NCBI RefSeq assembly: GCF_000003605.2
Contig: NW_003115980.1
Coordinates: 21,269 to 32,069 of the forward strand
Length of the DNA stretch: 10,801 nt
Source: Saccoglossus kowalevskii
Taxonomy: Eukaryota > Hemichordata > Enteropneusta > Harrimaniidae
Direction of reading: 5' to 3'
The notes beneath the pieces were generated by a model. It was not told the origin of the DNA and did not search any database. It worked only from the letters and a program-made list of their open reading frames with translations. A program made the position numbers and the translations under genes. This document shows positions 10,001 through 10,801 of the stretch, piece by piece (position 1 is the stretch's first letter; every line of letters begins with the position of its first letter).

Positions 10001-10730
10001 CTAGTAGATTAAAATTGCTCAATTGAAGTGTCTCTGACATATATTGGCTGATTGCAATCAAACTTGTATACTAAAATTAGGTAACTTGTACCATGTTCTG
10101 ATTAAAAATGGTCTGTTCATTTCATTTCAATTTTGTTTACTATTTAACTAACTGGGAATCTGTCGTTCGATGACTTTCTTTCCAAATTATGTAACACTGC
10201 TATTAATTGGTTTCTACTAAATATTTCATTAATTTTTTTCAAACATTTTATTCACAGGATCAATGTGATATTGGTATTGCTTCAACTTTTTTGATTCCAG
10301 CTCTTGAAAAGGGCACAAAGAATTATAAGGCCTTCATTACACAGGTAAACCAAACTTGTGTTAAGAGCTCCAAGCATGCAGTTTTTGTGTGTGCTAATAC
10401 TGGTATAATACCATAATAACACTGATTGGCTGTTGGTCATTTTATCAAGTATCCACTGTTTTACTTGGCAGAGAAAAAGCATATGGCTGCAATAAAATCA
10501 GAACCAAACTGCTTACTTATGGAGTATTACTAGAATGCTTTTATAGTACAATTGAGGTCTTGCGATGGTCAGATTCTTTTGTATATTTGTTATGCTGCCA
10601 ATACATGTACTGATAAATGCAATAAAAATATATGATCATTTTCTACTTTCAGAAATCATCACTATGGAATTTGAAGTTTTTGTATGTACCTATACATGTC
10701 CCTTCTGGAATAGGTCATTGGATATTGGCT
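432..10730 (+). CDS. Partial multi-exon gene: integrase tail + GPY/F-like module + Cys cluster + OTU protease + Ulp1-like protease
   Basis: Exons inferred from GT-AG sites: 432-514, 1267-1636, 2220-2364, 2655-2749, 6108-6343, 6602-6866, 7849-7880, 7977-8025, 8271-8323, 8486-8547, 9043-9101, 9341-9402, 9647-9694, 10258-10344, 10653-10730. Summed length is 1724 nt: 2 nt of a split codon plus 574 whole codons, with no stop. Intron phases run 0,1,2,1,0,1,0,1,0,2,1,0,0,0 and every junction is compatible. The gene continues in both directions: the first exon begins in mid-codon after a strong acceptor (tttcag), and the last ends at gtaagt inside the Ulp1 domain. The domain order suggests an integrase-derived protein carrying two proteases with likely ubiquitin and SUMO-type substrates. 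Ginger-like transposons are the closest architecture I know. Intactness together with heavy intron content leaves transposon versus captured host gene open. The exon model is hand-made and has no transcript support. Confidence 0.8.
515..1266 (+). other. Intron, AT-rich, no further feature seen
   Basis: Runs from donor gtatgt to acceptor tgacag, phase 0, between the integrase-tail exon and the beta-module exon. Stops are frequent in all frames and CpG is scarce. I see no repeat, RNA gene or additional exon. Confidence 0.7.
1267..1636 (+). CDS. Exon: integrase C-terminal GPY/F- or SH3-like beta module
   Basis: This is the largest exon, 123 codons plus one base, from acceptor gacag to donor aaag|gtagaa, phase-matched to the exon at 432-514. 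Residues about 40-80 of the model read like the helical stretch after an integrase core (IREKAFHASESESEKMVHR). Then comes a short beta-rich segment: ENVLVKL, a basic loop, GKIIDYN, MYKIEF, and finally TRWFALSDITSLTR. The pattern 'VLVKL ... G.I......Y.I.F .... RW....DITS.T' resembles the SH3-like/GPY-F module after gypsy and Ginger integrases, and the region just before the OTU domain in molluscan integrase proteins. Its role would be nucleic acid or chromatin binding, by analogy. The tail is very Lys/Arg-rich. Pfam-level identity is not verified. Confidence 0.7.
1637..2219 (+). other. Intron, AT-rich, no further feature seen
   Basis: Runs from donor gtagaa to acceptor tttgagcag, phase 1. It has long T-rich tracts and a run of about nine Ts shortly before the acceptor (near 2201-2208). 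Nothing else is identifiable. Confidence 0.7.
2220..2749 (+). CDS. Two exons: cysteine-cluster, probably metal-binding module, and polar linker
   Basis: Exon 2220-2364 (acceptor gagcag, donor tttg|gtaagt, phases 1 to 2) encodes a compact Cys cluster with spacing C-x-C-x3-C-x7-C-x7-C-C-x8-C, beginning IRCKCKKSC and ending near HNHAKQIW. Exon 2655-2749 (acceptor acaatag, donor actg|gtatgt) completes the split Trp codon, adds one more Cys (NTC) and then a charged Ser/Asn/Lys/Glu linker. The start resembles the CKCKK-x-C repeats (CRC/CxC-like) found in many invertebrate transposon proteins, but a usual mid-cluster Cys appears to be Tyr (RKCTYE). Zn binding is inferred. The first exon is well supported by splice signals and phase. 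The second is less certain because its acceptor tract is weak. Confidence 0.6.
2894..2927. repeat. Short 12-bp tandem repeat, about three copies
   Basis: The unit tcccttacttta repeats back to back from 2894, the third copy ending in ttc. It is a minor intronic minisatellite of pyrimidine-rich sequence. Confidence 0.85.
3025..3953. mobile_element. Putative non-autonomous DNA transposon (MITE-like) with degenerate terminal inverted repeats
   Basis: The left end at 3025-3061 (GTTGCATTCACGCACAG, then CACGGGCTAAGA) matches imperfectly the reverse complement of 3920-3953 (TTCACACTACACT, then TACGGGCTAAGA), giving inverted ends of about 35 bp. The near-palindrome TTAGCACGGGCTAA recurs inside at 3099-3112 and 3167-3180, with half-copies at about 3071-3082 (gcctgtgctaag) and 3831-3840 (ttgtgctaag). 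That looks like subterminal transposase-binding repeats. No transposase frame is present in the roughly 930 bp, so it would depend on a helper. I could not find a convincing target-site duplication, so the exact ends are uncertain. Two diverged insertions nested together is the main alternative. Confidence 0.5.
3955..4395 (+). promoter_or_regulatory. CpG-rich island within the intron, possible internal promoter with a tiny first exon
   Basis: About 25 CpGs lie in roughly 440 bp, against very few in the surrounding introns, a local island by eye. Inside it, acaagATGGCGTCAGAG at 4215-4231 is followed at once by gtaacaag, which looks like a strong translation start (also a YY1-like AAGATGGCG) joined to a splice donor. 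That would encode Met-Ala-Ser-Glu and end in phase 0. The next known exon (6108) needs phase 1 to stay in frame, so such an exon could only serve as 5' leader or splice elsewhere. No TATA box is evident. The CpGs may instead mark a young repeat. Confidence 0.3.
4396..4938 (+). mobile_element. Pearl/HINE-like non-autonomous Helentron-type element with a 157-bp tandem core
   Basis: The 5' end carries a hairpin: AGCTCCGCT (4405-4413) pairs with AGCGGAGCT (4427-4435). The same AGCGGAGCT recurs near the 3' end (4904-4912), followed by a perfect 5-bp stem CAGCC-gata-GGCTG (4917-4930) and CTTGTTT. Between them lie tandem copies of a 157-bp unit starting gacttcttgtt/cttg at 4487, 4644 and 4801, the third internally deleted and truncated near 4885. 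A 5' motif inverted near a 3' stem-loop, with a central tandem core of about 160 bp, is how Helitron2/Helentron-derived HINEs and the bivalve 'pearl' elements are organised. There is no coding capacity. The exact ends are uncertain. Confidence 0.65.
4487..4885 (+). repeat. 157-bp tandem repeat, about 2.5 copies
   Basis: Copies start at 4487, 4644 and 4801, exactly 157 bp apart. Shared blocks include attgctttgata, gacctctct, agatttgttcatttt and aattctctaattttggtgaa. Copies 2 and 3 are closest to each other at their starts. Copy 3 lacks about 40 bp internally and stops at about 4885. It forms the core of the surrounding mobile element. Confidence 0.9.
4939..6107 (+). other. Remainder of the large intron, no gene seen
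   Basis: AT-rich sequence up to acceptor ttcatag before the OTU exon. Minor items only: a CCCTG triplicate at 5785-5799, and a 9-bp inverted repeat, CTCCCTTCT (5947-5955) with AGAAGGGAG (5982-5990). Stops are frequent in all frames. I found no splice-compatible exon here. Confidence 0.65.
6108..6866 (+). CDS. Two exons: OTU-family cysteine protease domain (deubiquitinase-like)
   Basis: Exon 6108-6343 (acceptor ttcatag, donor aca|gtaagt) and exon 6602-6866 (acceptor attccag, donor cag|gtatcc) together encode about 165 residues, the usual OTU size. The first holds a charged helix, then GDGNCFFRSI, the OTU catalytic Asp-Gly-Asn-Cys loop (Cys codon 6230-6232). It continues with a helix LLRQQVVQYMIDHP, typical of the domain. 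The second has the conserved DGTWADHVCVQATSEML helix and KIPIHIV strand, and ends in SENHYISL, with the catalytic His at 6842-6844. All visible signatures of an active OTU peptidase are present and uninterrupted. The family cleaves ubiquitin chains, and in viruses and transposons it occurs as an accessory domain. Exact linkage specificity cannot be read from sequence. The first in-frame Met (6110) follows the acceptor directly. Confidence 0.9.
6996..7041. repeat. GT/GC alternating purine-pyrimidine microsatellite
   Basis: Forty-six uninterrupted bases of strict purine-pyrimidine alternation: GTGTGTATGTGTATG, a long GT run, then GCGCGCGCGT. Such tracts can adopt Z-DNA and are prone to slippage. 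It creates several spurious Cys/Val- or Thr/His-rich open frames on both strands. Confidence 0.95.
7123..7310. repeat. Degenerate duplicated intronic repeat, spacing 146 bp
   Basis: GATTCAAGATGGC...TGGCAGCCATTTT (from 7126) and GATTCAAAAAGGTCC...TGATGGCCATTTT (from 7272) share ends and layout 146 bp apart. Just downstream, a gttc-x-x-x-g...atatctct block repeats at about 7317 and 7387. It looks like an old dispersed or tandem repeat. The family is unknown to me. Confidence 0.45.
7849..9101 (+). CDS. Chain of very short exons encoding a polar inter-domain linker
   Basis: Five exons of 32, 49, 53, 62 and 59 nt: 7849-7880, 7977-8025, 8271-8323, 8486-8547 and 9043-9101. Acceptors are ttcag, aaag, tttag, acag and aatag; donors are gtatgt, gtaagt, gtaaat, gttaat and gtttgt. 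Each joins its neighbour in frame. The encoded 85 or so residues are rich in Ser, Asn, Lys, Glu and Asp and look disordered, linking the OTU and Ulp1 domains. The exon at 8486-8547 (KRFSQSWLQYEASKI) faintly recalls the 'R-x-F-x-x-x-W-L-x-x-Y' opening of TTF-type zinc fingers, but no cysteines follow. I would not call a domain. The last two donors are weaker than consensus, so individual small exons could be skipped or misplaced. Confidence 0.55.
8548..9042 (+). other. Intron, no confident further exon
   Basis: Runs from donor gttaat to acceptor tttaatag, phase 2. It contains an open stretch at about 8796-8990 preceded by an acceptor-like gtcacag (8815), but with no donor that keeps the frame. 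I do not annotate an exon. Confidence 0.55.
9341..10730 (+). CDS. Four exons: N-terminal part of Ulp1/SENP-like (C48) cysteine protease
   Basis: Exons 9341-9402, 9647-9694, 10258-10344 and 10653-10730 join in phase 0. The first two meet at HLNSD|IINIYCQLLF, matching the 'WLnDeiInfYxxlL' opening of Ulp1 proteases, although the usual Trp is not seen. The next exon encodes GIASTFLIPAL, matching the 'sSff..L' strand-helix. The last encodes KFLYVPIHVP then GHWILA: the Ulp1 'iPiH....HW.L.v' signature, with the catalytic His at 10716-10718. The donor gtaagt at 10731 interrupts the domain, so the catalytic Asp, oxyanion Gln and nucleophilic Cys must lie beyond the window. The family processes SUMO or NEDD8-type modifiers, and C48 domains also occur in DNA transposons and viruses. 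Identity is strong; activity is undecidable here. Confidence 0.82.
9695..10257 (+). other. Intron within the Ulp1 domain, nothing else seen
   Basis: Runs from donor gtaagc to acceptor ttcacag, phase 0, splitting the protease between its first helix and the following strand. AT-rich, with no repeat or RNA gene recognised. Confidence 0.7.
10345..10652 (+). other. Intron within the Ulp1 domain, nothing else seen
   Basis: Runs from donor gtaaac to acceptor actttcag, phase 0, between the exon ending at Thr-Gln and the one carrying the catalytic His. The open frame of the preceding exon continues into it for about 70 bp by chance. Confidence 0.7.
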
Positions 10731-10801
10731 GTAAGTATAAATAAACGTTCAGTATTTATCTCCTGACTAGTAAAAATCTATATTTGTGCTTTTTATTGTT
10801 G

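Noticed and set aside
1-10801. tRNA, rRNA, CRISPR or bacterial operon features
   Set aside because: I saw no cloverleaf, rRNA block, regularly spaced direct-repeat array or ribosome-binding pattern. The window is clearly eukaryotic with spliced genes.

Overview
This is an AT-rich, intron-rich animal genomic window with no prokaryotic signals. A bivalve mollusc is the most likely source. The inference rests on a family resemblance, recalled and not searched, between the plus-strand gene and integrase/OTU proteins common in molluscan genomes. It is supported by a 157-bp tandem-core repeat with stem-loop ends at 4396-4938 that looks like bivalve 'pearl'/HINE elements.

The window is dominated by one plus-strand gene of at least 15 exons, spanning 432-10730 and running off both ends. 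I built it by hand from GT-AG splice sites. All 14 junctions keep one open frame across three different intron phases, giving about 575 residues with no internal stop. In order, the protein shows: the last residues of a DDE retroviral-type integrase core (432-514); a small beta-rich, GPY/F- or SH3-like module (1267-1636); a cysteine cluster (2220-2749); a complete OTU cysteine protease domain with DGNC and NHY motifs (6108-6866); a polar linker on six tiny exons (7849-9101, continuing into 9341-9402); and the first part of a Ulp1/SENP (C48) cysteine protease ending just after its His-Trp motif (9341-10730). The Ulp1 catalytic Asp and Cys lie beyond the window. This combination is reminiscent of Ginger-type (gypsy-integrase-derived) DNA transposons. 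Here it is intact and cut by many introns, which fits either a host-captured gene or a very intron-rich transposon.

The 3.4-kb intron at 2750-6107 holds a non-autonomous DNA-transposon-like element (about 3025-3953), a CpG-rich island with a possible tiny first exon (about 3955-4395) and the pearl/HINE-like element. Other introns hold a CATA/CACATA microsatellite (about 254-364), a 46-bp alternating GT/GC tract (6996-7041) and a degenerate duplicated repeat (about 7123-7310).

At the left edge, the minus strand carries an open frame of about 84 codons (253-1) with coding-like composition. It may be an exon of a second, divergent or nested gene. I could not identify it.

The gene's likely theme is ubiquitin and SUMO processing: OTU enzymes usually remove ubiquitin, and Ulp1/SENP enzymes remove SUMO or NEDD8-like modifiers. 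Both would be tethered to an integrase-derived N-terminal region.
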